A stretch of DNA of 64,000 bases from Pseudomonas fulva. GTDB taxonomy: Bacteria; Pseudomonadota; Gammaproteobacteria; Pseudomonadales; Pseudomonadaceae. Location of the stretch: positions 1-64,000 of the forward strand of contig NZ_JADNYP010000019.1 in assembly GCF_015680705.1 (NCBI RefSeq). The letters are read 5' to 3'. The notes beneath the pieces are model-generated. The model was not told the DNA's origin and did no database searches. It was given only the letters and a program-made list of their open reading frames with translations. The first letter of the stretch is position 1, and each line of letters starts with the position of its first letter. This document shows positions 55,301 to 63,152 of this stretch, in pieces. The translations under genes were made by a program, and so were the position numbers.

Positions 55301-56129
55301 GCGCCTTGAGCCGGACCACGCCCTGACGCAACTGCCCTTGGGCCCAGTCGAGCCACAGCTCGCCACCGGCTTGCAGACGCTCGGCCCGCCAGGGGCCCAG
55401 CAGCCCTGGCGGGAGCCAGCGTGCCCAGTCGCTCTGCGGCAGGTCGAGGTAGGCGTGCACACTGCCCTGGCGCCACGCTTGGGGCGTGACCTGCCCGTCC
55501 AGGCTCAGGCTGACGAGCTGGCCATCGGGCAAGGTGGCGCGAGCATCCAGGCGCTGGCGGGTACCGACAGCCTGCAGGCCGATACCGACATAGGTGAGGG
55601 TCACCGGGTCGTGCTGCCAGGGCCTGAGCGTGACCTGGCTATCGAGCACGTCGACCCGACCCAGTTGCCGCAGGCGCTGCAACAACTGGGCCGGATCCAG
55701 TGGCGCCTCGTCCCGCCGGGGCAGGCCCTGGACCGCCCAGGCACCTTGCGAGTCCTGCTCCAGGCCAAGCCGCAGTCCTCGCAGCTGCAGGCGCGCCAGG
55801 CGCGGTTCGCCGGCCAGCAGGCTCGACCACAGGTCAGGTTTCACGCTGACCTGATCGAGGTGCAGGACCCGCTCGCCCTCGCCCACCACCACGTCACGGC
55901 CATCGAGCGTGGGCGTCAAGCCGCTCCAGCGCCCTTGCAGGGCGCCAATGCGCACCGGCACGCCCAGCGCCTGCGAAGCCTTGGCCTGCACTTCGCCTCG
56001 ATACTCCGCCACCAGCGGGACCAGGAAGCGGCCCAGGCTGGCATACACGGCCAGCAGGATCGCCACCAGTGCAGCGCACAGCAATGCCCAGCGGGTCAGG
56101 CTGCCCAGCCAGCGGATCAGACGCTCCAT
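52305..56129 (-). CDS. yhdP: AsmA-like envelope protein YhdP
   Basis: A 1274-residue inner-membrane-anchored protein with one N-terminal membrane helix (about 14-32, WALLCAALVAILLAVYASL) and a very long periplasmic region of the DUF3971/AsmA-like type with beta-rich repeats. In E. coli YhdP is one of the large proteins that move phospholipid to the outer membrane. Start ATG 56129 opens MERLIRWLGSLTRW; longer in-frame starts add a basic unconserved tail. It overlaps the downstream nitrilase gene by four bases and follows rng by 139 bases. Confidence 0.92.
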   Translation of the reverse strand: MERLIRWLGSLTRWALLCAALVAILLAVYASLGRFLVPLVAEYRGEVQAKASQALGVPVRIGALQGRWSGLTPTLDGRDVVVGEGERVLHLDQVSVKPDLWSSLLAGEPRLARLQLRGLRLGLEQDSQGAWAVQGLPRRDEAPLDPAQLLQRLRQLGRVDVLDSQVTLRPWQHDPVTLTYVGIGLQAVGTRQRLDARATLPDGQLVSLSLDGQVTPQAWRQGSVHAYLDLPQSDWARWLPPGLLGPWRAERLQAGGELWLDWAQGQLRQGVVRLKAPQLRGAHGQRRAVTLDDLALSAWFRQHDEGAEVVVDSLAARFDGKPWETRLQARQRIGSVAADESWRVQADRIELGPLTPWLDALAPLPEHLLTVVDALQARGTLRNVRLDIRPKAQGDQRLRFAANLEGVGFDAYHGAPGAGNVSGSVSGDLGQGELRLDSQAFMLHLEPIFAKPWHYQQAKARLTWRLDQQGFTLVAPYIRVEGEEGSVAADFLIRLLFDERREDYMDLRVGLTHGDGRYTAKYLPRVLSPAVDKWLRSAIVKGTVDEGYFQYQGSINHGAPAHARSISLFFKVRDAALDFQPGWPQVQQVDGNVYIEDSGVRIEARQGQLLDTRVSDVRVEIPHVEGAPHSHLYLDGKFRGGLDDGLKILKQAPIGTSELFAGWEGKGPLQGRVKLDIPLASGTQPKVKVDFSTRDAQLRIVPPSLDLSRLAGDFTFDLDKGLSGKAIRLQAFGRPVNAQAFAEGQPGHMQTRIEATGSVGLADLTRWLRFDQALPASGELPYQLRVELGKRNRLGVASSLKGLAIDLPAPFGKAANATVDSTFGMTLDGPQRRFDARYGVLAQLAYAAPAEALDQGRGELLLGNGTPQLPSGQGLRVRGRLERLDLEPWQQQMTHLTGQDSGGSARQRLQGVNLSIGQLKAFGMELNQALVRVDRGGAGWDLRLDSREVVGNARVPDGKNSSMVVNLRTLRLPAAQPPASQADDAPDPLASFDPRKVPALDLSIDRLYRGDDLYGRWAMQLRPNARGVAINAIDLDLKGLRIAGQGSWEGAPGATSSWYKGRLQGSDLAKVLQAWGFAPTVTSRSFRLDVDGRWPGSPAWVGLERFSGNLDASLRNGQFVEVEGGAQALRIFGLLNFNAIGRRLRLDFSDLFGKGLAYDRVKGLLVASNGVYVTREPIAMTGPSSNVELDGTLDLLRDRVAANLQVALPVTNNLPLAAVLVGAPAVGGALFLVDRLIGDRISRYASVHYRVEGPLKEPRINFVKPFDKSSRERR

Positions 56130-56268
56130 GGGCGCATGCCTCCGGCGGGCGAACGGCCTGGCGATACGCTTGCGCGAGCATGAGGCCTGCACCGCTCACC
56201 GACGCTGGCCAGCTCAGCGAGCCAGGAGCGTGCCGGCCAGCCGCGCTGACCGGTGGTGCCAGGGCGTT

Positions 56269-57726
56269 TCAGAGCAGCACCACGTCGTATTGCTCCTGGG
56301 AGTACATGGACTCGACCTGGAAGCGGATGGTCCTGCCAATGAACGCCTCGAGCTCGGCGACATTGCCCGACTCCTCGTCCAGCAGGCGGTCGACCACCTT
56401 CTGGTTGGCCAACACCCGGTAGCCCTCGGCCTGGTAGGCGCGTGCCTCGCGCAGGATTTCCCGAAAGATTTCGTAGCAGACGGTTTCCGGGGTCTTGAGC
56501 TTGCCGCGGCCGGCGCAGGCCAGGCAGGGTTCGCAGAGCACCTGCTCAAGGCTCTCGCGCGTGCGCTTGCGCGTCATCTGCACCAGGCCCAGCTCGGTGA
56601 TGCCGATGATGTTGGTCTTGGCATGGTCGCGCTCGAGCTGTTTCTCCAGGGTACGCAGCACCTGGCGCTGATGCTCCTGGTCCTCCATGTCGATGAAGTC
56701 GATGATGATGATCCCGCCGATGTTGCGCAGGCGCAGCTGCCGGGCGATCGCGGTGGCCGCCTCGAGGTTGGTCTTGAAGATGGTTTCCTCGAGGTTGCGA
56801 TGGCCGACGAAGGCGCCGGTGTTGACGTCGATGGTGGTCATGGCTTCGGCCGGGTCGACCACCAGGTAGCCACCGGACTTGAGCGGGACCTTGCGCTCCA
56901 GGGCACGCTGGATTTCATCCTCGACGCCATACAGGTCGAAGATCGGCCGTTCGCCCGGATAATGCTCCAGCCGGTCGGCGATCTCTGGCATGAGCTCGCC
57001 GACGAACTGCGTGGTCCTCTGGAAGGTTTCCCGCGAGTCGATGCGGATCTTCTCGATCTTGGCGTTGACCAGGTCGCGCAAGGTTCGCAAGGCCAGGCCC
57101 AGGTCCTCGTAGATCACGGTAGGCGCACCACAGGACTTGATCTGCATGCCGATCTGTTCCCACAACCGCCGCAGGTAGCGGATGTCCTGCAGGATATCCT
57201 CGGCACGCGCGCCCTCGGCGGCGGTGCGCAGGATGAAGCCGCCGGCGCCCTTCATGTCTTCTTCGGCCATGCAATCGCTCACCACGCGCTTGAGCCGTTC
57301 ACGCTCGGCCTCGTCCTCGATCTTGAGCGAGATGCCCACATGGCTGCTGCGCGGCATGTACACCAGGTAGCGCGAGGGAATCGACAACTGGGTGGTCAGC
57401 CGGGCGCCCTTGGTGCCTATCGGATCCTTGGTGACCTGCACGACCAGGGCCTGGCCCTCGTGCACCAGGGCACTGATGCTCTCCACCGCGGAGCCTTCGC
57501 GCTGGGAAATCTCCGAAGCGTGGATGAAGGCGGCGCGCTCCAGGCCGATATCGACGAAGGCCGCCTGCATGCCTGGCAGCACGCGCACGACCTTGCCTTT
57601 GTAGATGTTGCCGACGATGCCCCGGCGCTGGGTGCGCTCGACATGCACCTCCTGCAGGACACCGTTCTCGACTACCGCCACGCGTGACTCCATCGGGGTG
57701 ATGTTGATGAGGATCTCTTCACTCAT
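56269..57726 (-). CDS. rng: Ribonuclease G
   Basis: Endoribonuclease for 16S rRNA 5' maturation and mRNA decay. The 485-residue protein has an S1 domain (about 38-125, GIVGNIYKGKVVRVLPGMQAAFVDIG), the catalytic DNase I-like domain with metal-binding aspartates in TTIDVNTGAFVG and IIIIDFIDM, and the zinc-link CEPCLACAGRGKLKT. The start MSEEILINITPMESRVAV is typical. It follows maf by 47 bases in the mreBCD-maf-rng series. Confidence 0.95.
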   Translation of the reverse strand: MSEEILINITPMESRVAVVENGVLQEVHVERTQRRGIVGNIYKGKVVRVLPGMQAAFVDIGLERAAFIHASEISQREGSAVESISALVHEGQALVVQVTKDPIGTKGARLTTQLSIPSRYLVYMPRSSHVGISLKIEDEAERERLKRVVSDCMAEEDMKGAGGFILRTAAEGARAEDILQDIRYLRRLWEQIGMQIKSCGAPTVIYEDLGLALRTLRDLVNAKIEKIRIDSRETFQRTTQFVGELMPEIADRLEHYPGERPIFDLYGVEDEIQRALERKVPLKSGGYLVVDPAEAMTTIDVNTGAFVGHRNLEETIFKTNLEAATAIARQLRLRNIGGIIIIDFIDMEDQEHQRQVLRTLEKQLERDHAKTNIIGITELGLVQMTRKRTRESLEQVLCEPCLACAGRGKLKTPETVCYEIFREILREARAYQAEGYRVLANQKVVDRLLDEESGNVAELEAFIGRTIRFQVESMYSQEQYDVVLL

Positions 57727-57773
57727 GGCAGTTTCTCGTAAGGTCTTGGAAGAATGGGTCGCCAATGGCTCGG

Positions 57774-58385
57774 CTAGCGCGGGCGGTGATCCTCGTGCGG
57801 GCTCGACAGGTCCTGCCAGCAGTCGATGCCGAAACGCCCGAGCAGCTCGGCGGTCTCGGTCAGCGGCAAGCCGACCACCGCCGAATAGCTGCCGTTCAGC
57901 GCCGTGACGAACACCGCGCCCAAACCCTGGATAGCATAGCCACCGGCCTTGTCCCGCGGTTCGCCAGTGGCCCAGTAGCGGCGGGCTTCGTCCGGTTCGA
58001 TGAGGCGAAACGCCACACGGCTGGCGACGCACAGGCTCTCGCAACGCTGCCCATCGGTGACTGCGACCGCGGTGAGCACCTGGTGCTCGCGCCCCGACAG
58101 GCTGGCCAGCATCGCCAGCGCATGGGCCTGGTCATCGGGCTTGCCGAGAATGGCGCCATCGAGCACCACGCTGGTATCGGCACCGAGCACCACGCCAGGA
58201 TGCGCCAGGCCGGCCAGGCCGGCGGCAGCCTTGGCCCGGGCCAGGCGTTCGACATAGGCCGAAGGCGCTTCGCCCGCGAGTACCGATTCGTCCACCGCGG
58301 CGCCGATGACCGACAGCGGCACGCCGATCTGAGCCAGCAGTTCGCGTCGGCGGGGAGAACCGGAAGCCAGGTACAGTCTGTTCAT
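57774..58385 (-). CDS. maf: Maf nucleotide pyrophosphatase (YhdE type)
   Basis: A 203-residue Maf/HAM1-type house-cleaning pyrophosphatase; the position between mreD and rng equals E. coli yhdE, a dTTP/UTP pyrophosphatase. The substrate-binding motif SGSPRRRELL is at 8-17, and the catalytic segments VLGADTSVVLDG and DKAGGYAIQGLGAVFV are present. ATG 58385 opens MNRLYLASGSPRR. Confidence 0.94.
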   Translation of the reverse strand: MNRLYLASGSPRRRELLAQIGVPLSVIGAAVDESVLAGEAPSAYVERLARAKAAAGLAGLAHPGVVLGADTSVVLDGAILGKPDDQAHALAMLASLSGREHQVLTAVAVTDGQRCESLCVASRVAFRLIEPDEARRYWATGEPRDKAGGYAIQGLGAVFVTALNGSYSAVVGLPLTETAELLGRFGIDCWQDLSSPHEDHRPR

Positions 58386-58416
58386 GAGGCCGTCTCCCTG
58401 TCGGTCCGGCAAGCGT

Positions 58417-58905
58417 TCAGTTGATGCCCAGCCGTTTGCGCAGATCACGCAAGGCGAAGCTTATCCATGGCCAGAGCAAGGCGCTGATCACCGCCGACCA
58501 GACCAGGGCCAGCGTCGGCAGGCGATTGCCGGTCAGCGCGCTGAGCCACAGCTGGACCAGCTGGGCGATGCCGAAGATCACCAGGATGACCAGGCTCTGC
58601 TGCCACATGGGAAACATGCGCAGGCGCTGCTGCAGCGACATCACCAGGAACGTGATCAAGGTCAGCACCAGGGCATTCTGCCCCAGCAGCGTGCCGTAGA
58701 GCACGTCTTCTGCCAGGCCCAGCACGAACGCCGTGGTCATGCCGATCTTGTGCGGCACGGCCAGCGCCCAGAAAGACAGCAACAGGGCCAGCCACATGGG
58801 CCGGAAGATCTCCATGAAAGGAGGCATGGGGGACACGCTGAGCAACAGGCCGACCACGAAGGTCAGCCAGATCACCCAGCCATTCTTGCTGCGAGCGCTG
58901 GCCAT
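58417..58905 (-). CDS. mreD: Rod shape-determining protein MreD
   Basis: Integral membrane component of the elongasome, working with MreB, MreC, PBP2 and RodA. The 162-residue protein has five hydrophobic segments and the typical start NGWVIWLTFVVGLLLSVSPMPPFMEIFRPMW. The ATG overlaps the mreC stop codon (TGATG), indicating coupled translation. Confidence 0.94.
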   Translation of the reverse strand: MASARSKNGWVIWLTFVVGLLLSVSPMPPFMEIFRPMWLALLLSFWALAVPHKIGMTTAFVLGLAEDVLYGTLLGQNALVLTLITFLVMSLQQRLRMFPMWQQSLVILVIFGIAQLVQLWLSALTGNRLPTLALVWSAVISALLWPWISFALRDLRKRLGIN

Positions 58906-59981
58906 CAGTCTCTCCGGGGTAGGGTCGGCGCCGGGACGGCGGCAGGAGGGCTGGCCGGCGCAGTGCTGGCCGGCGTGACGGGCGCGCTGTCGCCTGGCTG
59001 CGCGGCCGGTGACGTGGCCGGCACGGTCGGCGTGGGCGGCGCGGGCGTGGCATCCTGCTGGCTGGCGGCCGGGGCCTGGCCGTTGGCGGGTGCCACCGAG
59101 CGCTGGCGATCGGCCGCTTCCTGGGCCATCGCCGCTTCGTTGGCGCGCTCCTCGGGGGTGCGGCTGTCGGTGAACACTAGCAACATGTAGCGACTACGGT
59201 TGAGCGCCGCGGTGGGAATGGCCCGAACGATGGCGAACGGCTGGCCGGAATCGTGGACCACTTCGCTGACCGTCGCCACCGGATAGCCGGCCGGAAAGCG
59301 CTGGCCCATGCCGGAGCTGACCAGCAGGTCGCCTTCCTTCACGTCTGCGGTGTCGGCCACATGGCGCAGTTCCAGGCGCTCGGGGTTGCCGGTACCACTG
59401 GCGATGGCGCGCAGGCCGTTGCGGTTGACCTGCACCGGGATGCTGTGGGTCGTGTCGGTCAGCAGCAGCACGCGCGAGGTGTAGGGCATCAGTTCGACGA
59501 CCTGGCCCATCAGGCCTCTGGCATCGAGCACCGGCTGGCCGAGGAACACACCGTCACGCTCGCCCTTGTTGATCAGGATACGGTGGGTGAACGGATTGGG
59601 GTCCACCCCGATCAGCTCGGCCACCTCGACCTTTTCGTTGACCAGCGCCGAGGAATTGAGCAGCTCGCGCAGGCGCACGTTCTGCTCGGTCAGGGCCGCC
59701 AGCTTCTGCAGGCGCCCTTGCAAGAGCAAAGCCTCGGTCTTGAGTTTCTCGTTCTCGGCGATCAGTTCGGTGCGGCTGCCGAACTGCCCGGCCACGCCCT
59801 GCCACACCCGTTGGGGCAGGTCGGTGATCCAGTAGGATTCCATCAGTACCAGCCCCATCTGGCTGCGTACCGGCTTGAGCAAGGCAAAGCGGGCATCGAT
59901 CACCATCAAGGCGATCGACAGCACGACCAGTACCAGCAGACGGACGCCCAGCGAAGGGCCCTTGGTGAAAAGCGGTTTAAT
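58905..59981 (-). CDS. mreC: Rod shape-determining protein MreC, probable AUU start
   Basis: Elongasome protein with one N-terminal membrane helix and a periplasmic coiled coil plus beta domains. From the proposed start it has 358 residues: a basic N-terminus (KPLFTKGPSLGVR), a membrane helix (LLVLVVLSIALMVI), a coiled coil (LIAENEKLKTEALLLQGRLQKLAALTEQNVRLRELL), beta domains, and a Pro/Ala-rich C-tail (about 280-358). The only ATG/GTG/TTG start near, GTG 59924, would cut off half of the membrane helix. ATT at 59981 has GAGGAA (59993-59988) six bases upstream and no other in-frame canonical start before a stop. Confidence 0.88.
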   Translation of the reverse strand: MKPLFTKGPSLGVRLLVLVVLSIALMVIDARFALLKPVRSQMGLVLMESYWITDLPQRVWQGVAGQFGSRTELIAENEKLKTEALLLQGRLQKLAALTEQNVRLRELLNSSALVNEKVEVAELIGVDPNPFTHRILINKGERDGVFLGQPVLDARGLMGQVVELMPYTSRVLLLTDTTHSIPVQVNRNGLRAIASGTGNPERLELRHVADTADVKEGDLLVSSGMGQRFPAGYPVATVSEVVHDSGQPFAIVRAIPTAALNRSRYMLLVFTDSRTPEERANEAAMAQEAADRQRSVAPANGQAPAASQQDATPAPPTPTVPATSPAAQPGDSAPVTPASTAPASPPAAVPAPTLPRRD

Positions 59982-60055
59982 GGGCCGTTCCTCGTGGACG
60001 ACGATTCAGGAGGTCATTGAGCATGGGCGACGTACCAGCCTGCTGCGGATTGACG

Positions 60056-60077
60056 AAAACGGCGCCTGCCAGGCGCC
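60056..60077 (-). terminator. Hairpin with T-tract between mreB and mreC
   Basis: Minus strand: GGCGCCTG (60077-60070) pairs with CAGGCGCC (60068-60061) with a single-base loop centre, followed by G and four T. It resembles a weak intrinsic terminator or attenuator in the 165-base gap between mreB and the proposed mreC start, and could make mreB more abundant than mreCD. Confidence 0.55.
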
Positions 60078-60146
60078 AGCAAAGCGCATACAGGTAGCAT
60101 CGCCCGAGCCACCTGTAAACCGCGAGGCCAGGCTACGGCGACCGCA

Positions 60147-61184
60147 TCACTCGCTCGAGAGCAGGTCCATCGCGTGCTTGTCCATCATTTCCAGCGCACG
60201 GCCACCGCCACGGGCGACACAGGTCAGCGGGTCCTCGGCGACGATCACCGGTAATCCGGTTTCCTGGGCCAGCAGCTTGTCCAGGTCACGCAGCAGCGCG
60301 CCGCCACCGGTCAGTACCAGGCCCCGCTCGGCGATGTCGGAGGCCAGCTCCGGCGGCGACTGCTCCAGCGCGCTCTTGACCGCCTGGACGATGGTCGCCA
60401 GGGACTCCTGCAAGGCTTCGAGCACTTCGTTGGAATTGAGGGTGAAGGCACGCGGCACGCCTTCGGCCAGGTTGCGTCCGCGCACGTCGACTTCACGCAC
60501 CTCGCCACCGGGATAGGCGGTACCGATTTCCTGCTTGATGCGCTCGGCGGTGGATTCGCCGATCAGGCTGCCGTAGTTGCGCCGGACATAAGTCACGATG
60601 GCCTCGTCGAAGCGGTCGCCGCCAACCCGGACGGATTCGGCGTAGACCACGCCGTTGAGGGAAATCAGCGCGATCTCGGTAGTGCCGCCACCGATATCGA
60701 CGACCATCGAGCCACGTGCTTCCTCGACCGGCAGGCCGGCACCGATGGCTGCCGCCATGGGCTCCTCGATCAGGAACACCTCACGCGCCCCGGCGCCCAG
60801 CGCCGACTCGCGAATGGCCCGGCGCTCCACCTGGGTGGACTTGCAGGGTACGCAGATCAGCACGCGCGGGCTGGGCTGCAGGAAACTGTTTTCGTGGACC
60901 TTGTTGATGAAATACTGCAACATTTTTTCACAAACGCTGAAGTCGGCGATCACGCCGTCCTTCATCGGACGAATGGCAGCGATGTTGCCGGGGGTGCGAC
61001 CCAGCATGCGCTTGGCTTCGGTACCTACTGCCACGACACTTTTCTGGTTGCCATGGGTACGGATGGCAACGACCGAGGGCTCATTCAGGACGATACCGCG
61101 CTCACGCACGTAGATAAGGGTGTTGGCAGTCCCCAGATCGATGGACAAATCGCTGGAAAACATGCCACGCAGTTTCTTGAACAT
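60147..61184 (-). CDS. mreB: Rod shape-determining actin-like protein MreB
   Basis: Bacterial actin that organises lateral wall synthesis. The 345-residue protein has the ATP-binding motifs of the actin superfamily: LSIDLGTANTLIYV (phosphate 1), DIGGGTTEIALIS (phosphate 2) and LTGGGALLRDLDKLL (adenosine). An N-terminal amphipathic segment (MFKKLRGMFS) fits membrane binding. Divergent from gatCAB. Confidence 0.97.
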   Translation of the reverse strand: MFKKLRGMFSSDLSIDLGTANTLIYVRERGIVLNEPSVVAIRTHGNQKSVVAVGTEAKRMLGRTPGNIAAIRPMKDGVIADFSVCEKMLQYFINKVHENSFLQPSPRVLICVPCKSTQVERRAIRESALGAGAREVFLIEEPMAAAIGAGLPVEEARGSMVVDIGGGTTEIALISLNGVVYAESVRVGGDRFDEAIVTYVRRNYGSLIGESTAERIKQEIGTAYPGGEVREVDVRGRNLAEGVPRAFTLNSNEVLEALQESLATIVQAVKSALEQSPPELASDIAERGLVLTGGGALLRDLDKLLAQETGLPVIVAEDPLTCVARGGGRALEMMDKHAMDLLSSE

Positions 61185-61228
61185 GGGAAAGTGACCCTAG
61201 GCAAAGCGTGGGTAAAAAAGTGCGGCAA

Positions 61229-61257
61229 ACTCTAACAATGGCGGGGATTTTGGGCAA
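61229..61257 (-). promoter_or_regulatory. Candidate promoter of mreB
   Basis: Minus strand: -35 TTGCCC (61257-61252, 4/6), 17-base spacer, -10 TAGAGT (61234-61229, 4/6), 45 bases upstream of the start codon. A nearby inverted repeat GCCAAT/ATTGGC (61261-61279) lies further upstream. Moderate match only. Confidence 0.35.
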
Positions 61258-61385
61258 GGCGCCAATATGTTAAATTGGCAGTTTTTCCGAGCACGCCAGC
61301 AGATGATCGCGGCCGTTGGACCGTCAAAGTCCCGCCATGTTCCTTGCTGCTGACACTTCCGTTTTTCGCTTCCCCTGGAGATCCC

Positions 61386-61673
61386 ATGGCGCTTCAACGC
61401 TCCGACGTGGAAAAGATCGCCCATCTGGCCCGCCTGGGCCTGAATGAAGGCGAGCTGCCGCGCATCACCGATGCCTTGAACAGTATTCTGGGGCTGGTCG
61501 ACCAGATGCAGGCCGTCGACACCCAAGGTATCGAACCTCTGGCCCACCCGCTCGAGGTCAGCCAGCGCCTGCGCCCCGACCAGGTCACCGAGCACAACCA
61601 GCGCGAAGCCTACCAGGCCGTCGCTCCGGCGACCGAGAATGGTCTGTACCTGGTTCCGAAAGTCATCGAGTAA
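61386..61673 (+). CDS. gatC: Asp-tRNA(Asn)/Glu-tRNA(Gln) amidotransferase subunit C
   Basis: Small subunit that stabilises the GatCAB amidotransferase, which makes Asn-tRNA and/or Gln-tRNA by transamidation. It has 95 residues, the normal size, with VEKIAHLARLGLNEGELPRI and the C-terminal belt DVTEHNQREAYQAVAPATENGLYLVPKVIE-like segment. ATG 61386 is chosen as the family start, with GGAG upstream. gatA follows by 15 bases. Confidence 0.95.
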   Translation: MALQRSDVEKIAHLARLGLNEGELPRITDALNSILGLVDQMQAVDTQGIEPLAHPLEVSQRLRPDQVTEHNQREAYQAVAPATENGLYLVPKVIE

Positions 61674-61688
61674 GGGATAGTAGCCGCC

Positions 61689-63140
61689 ATGCATCAACTG
61701 ACACTGGCCGAGATCGCCCGCGGACTCGCCGACAAGTCGTTTTCCTCCGAAGAGCTGACCGGCGCGCTGCTGGCGCGCATCAAGTCGCTCGATCCCCAGC
61801 TCAACAGCTTCATCAGCATCACCGAGGCCCAGGCCCTGGAGCAGGCGCGCGCCGCCGATGCCCGCCGCGCCGCCGGCGAGTCAGGCGTCCTGCTCGGCGC
61901 GCCGATCGCTCACAAGGACCTGTTCTGTACCCGCGGCATCCGCACCAGCTGCGGCTCGCGGATGCTCGACAACTTCGCGGCGCCCTATGACGCCACGGTG
62001 GTCGCGCGCCTGGCCGATGCCGGCATGGTGACCCTCGGCAAGACCAACATGGACGAGTTCGCCATGGGCTCGGCCAACGAGTCGAGCCACTACGGTGCGG
62101 TGAAGAATCCCTGGAACCTGGAACACGTGCCCGGCGGTTCGTCCGGCGGCTCGGCCGCGGCAGTCGCCGCGCGCCTTGTCCCGGTCAGCACCGGCAGCGA
62201 CACCGGCGGCTCGATTCGCCAGCCCGCCGCCCTGACCAACCTCACCGGCCTGAAGCCGACCTACGGCCGCGTCTCGCGCTGGGGCATGATCGCCTATGCC
62301 TCGAGCCTCGACCAGGGCGGCCCGATGGCCCGCACCGCGCAAGACTGCGCCCTACTGCTGCAAGGCATGGCCGGCTTCGATGCCAACGACTCCACCAGCA
62401 TCGACGAACCGGTGCCCGACTACAGCGCCACGCTGAACGCGCCGCTGCAAGGCTTGCGCATCGGCCTGCCGAAGGAATACTTCGGCGCCGGCCTCGACCC
62501 GCGCATCGCCGACCTGGTTCAGGCCAGCGTCAGGGAGCTGGAAGGACTCGGCGCGGTCATTCGCGAAATCAGCCTGCCAAGCACCCAGCAGGCGATTCCG
62601 GCCTACTACGTGATCGCTCCGGCCGAGGCTTCCTCCAACCTCTCGCGCTTCGACGGCGTGCGCTTCGGTCATCGCTGCGAGGCCCCCAAGGACCTCACCG
62701 ACCTGTACAAGCGTTCGCGTGGCGAAGGGTTCGGCGCCGAGGTCCAGCGCCGCATCATGGTCGGCACCTATGCGTTGTCGGCCGGCTACTACGACGCCTA
62801 CTACCTCAAGGCGCAGAAGGTCCGCCGCCTGATCAAGAACGACTTCATGAACGCCTTCGCCGAAGTCGACCTGATCCTCGGCCCGACCACGCCGAACCCG
62901 GCCTGGAAGCTCGGCGCCAAGGCCAGCGACCCGGTCGCCGCGTATCTCGAGGACGTCTACACCATCACCGCCAACCTGGCGGGCCTGCCGGGCCTGTCGA
63001 TGCCGGCCGGCTTCGTCGACGGCCTGCCGGTCGGCGTGCAGCTGCTGGCCCCGTACTTCCAGGAGGGCCGCCTGCTCAATGTCGCGCACCGTTACCAACA
63101 GGTCACCGACTGGCACACCCGTGCTCCTACCGGCTTCTGA
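61689..63140 (+). CDS. gatA: GatCAB amidotransferase subunit A
   Basis: Glutaminase subunit releasing ammonia for tRNA transamidation. The 483-residue protein is of the amidase-signature family: catalytic Lys in APIAHKDLF (about 76), the serine-rich GGSSGGSAAAVAA (about 150-162) with the cis-Ser, and the nucleophile segment STGSDTGGSIRQPAAL. It lies between gatC and gatB in one operon. Confidence 0.97.
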   Translation: MHQLTLAEIARGLADKSFSSEELTGALLARIKSLDPQLNSFISITEAQALEQARAADARRAAGESGVLLGAPIAHKDLFCTRGIRTSCGSRMLDNFAAPYDATVVARLADAGMVTLGKTNMDEFAMGSANESSHYGAVKNPWNLEHVPGGSSGGSAAAVAARLVPVSTGSDTGGSIRQPAALTNLTGLKPTYGRVSRWGMIAYASSLDQGGPMARTAQDCALLLQGMAGFDANDSTSIDEPVPDYSATLNAPLQGLRIGLPKEYFGAGLDPRIADLVQASVRELEGLGAVIREISLPSTQQAIPAYYVIAPAEASSNLSRFDGVRFGHRCEAPKDLTDLYKRSRGEGFGAEVQRRIMVGTYALSAGYYDAYYLKAQKVRRLIKNDFMNAFAEVDLILGPTTPNPAWKLGAKASDPVAAYLEDVYTITANLAGLPGLSMPAGFVDGLPVGVQLLAPYFQEGRLLNVAHRYQQVTDWHTRAPTGF

Positions 63141-63152
63141 GGAATTTCACAC

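Noticed and set aside
54444..56183. 579-codon plus-strand open frame within yhdP
   Set aside because: Antisense shadow of yhdP; no domain or start signal.
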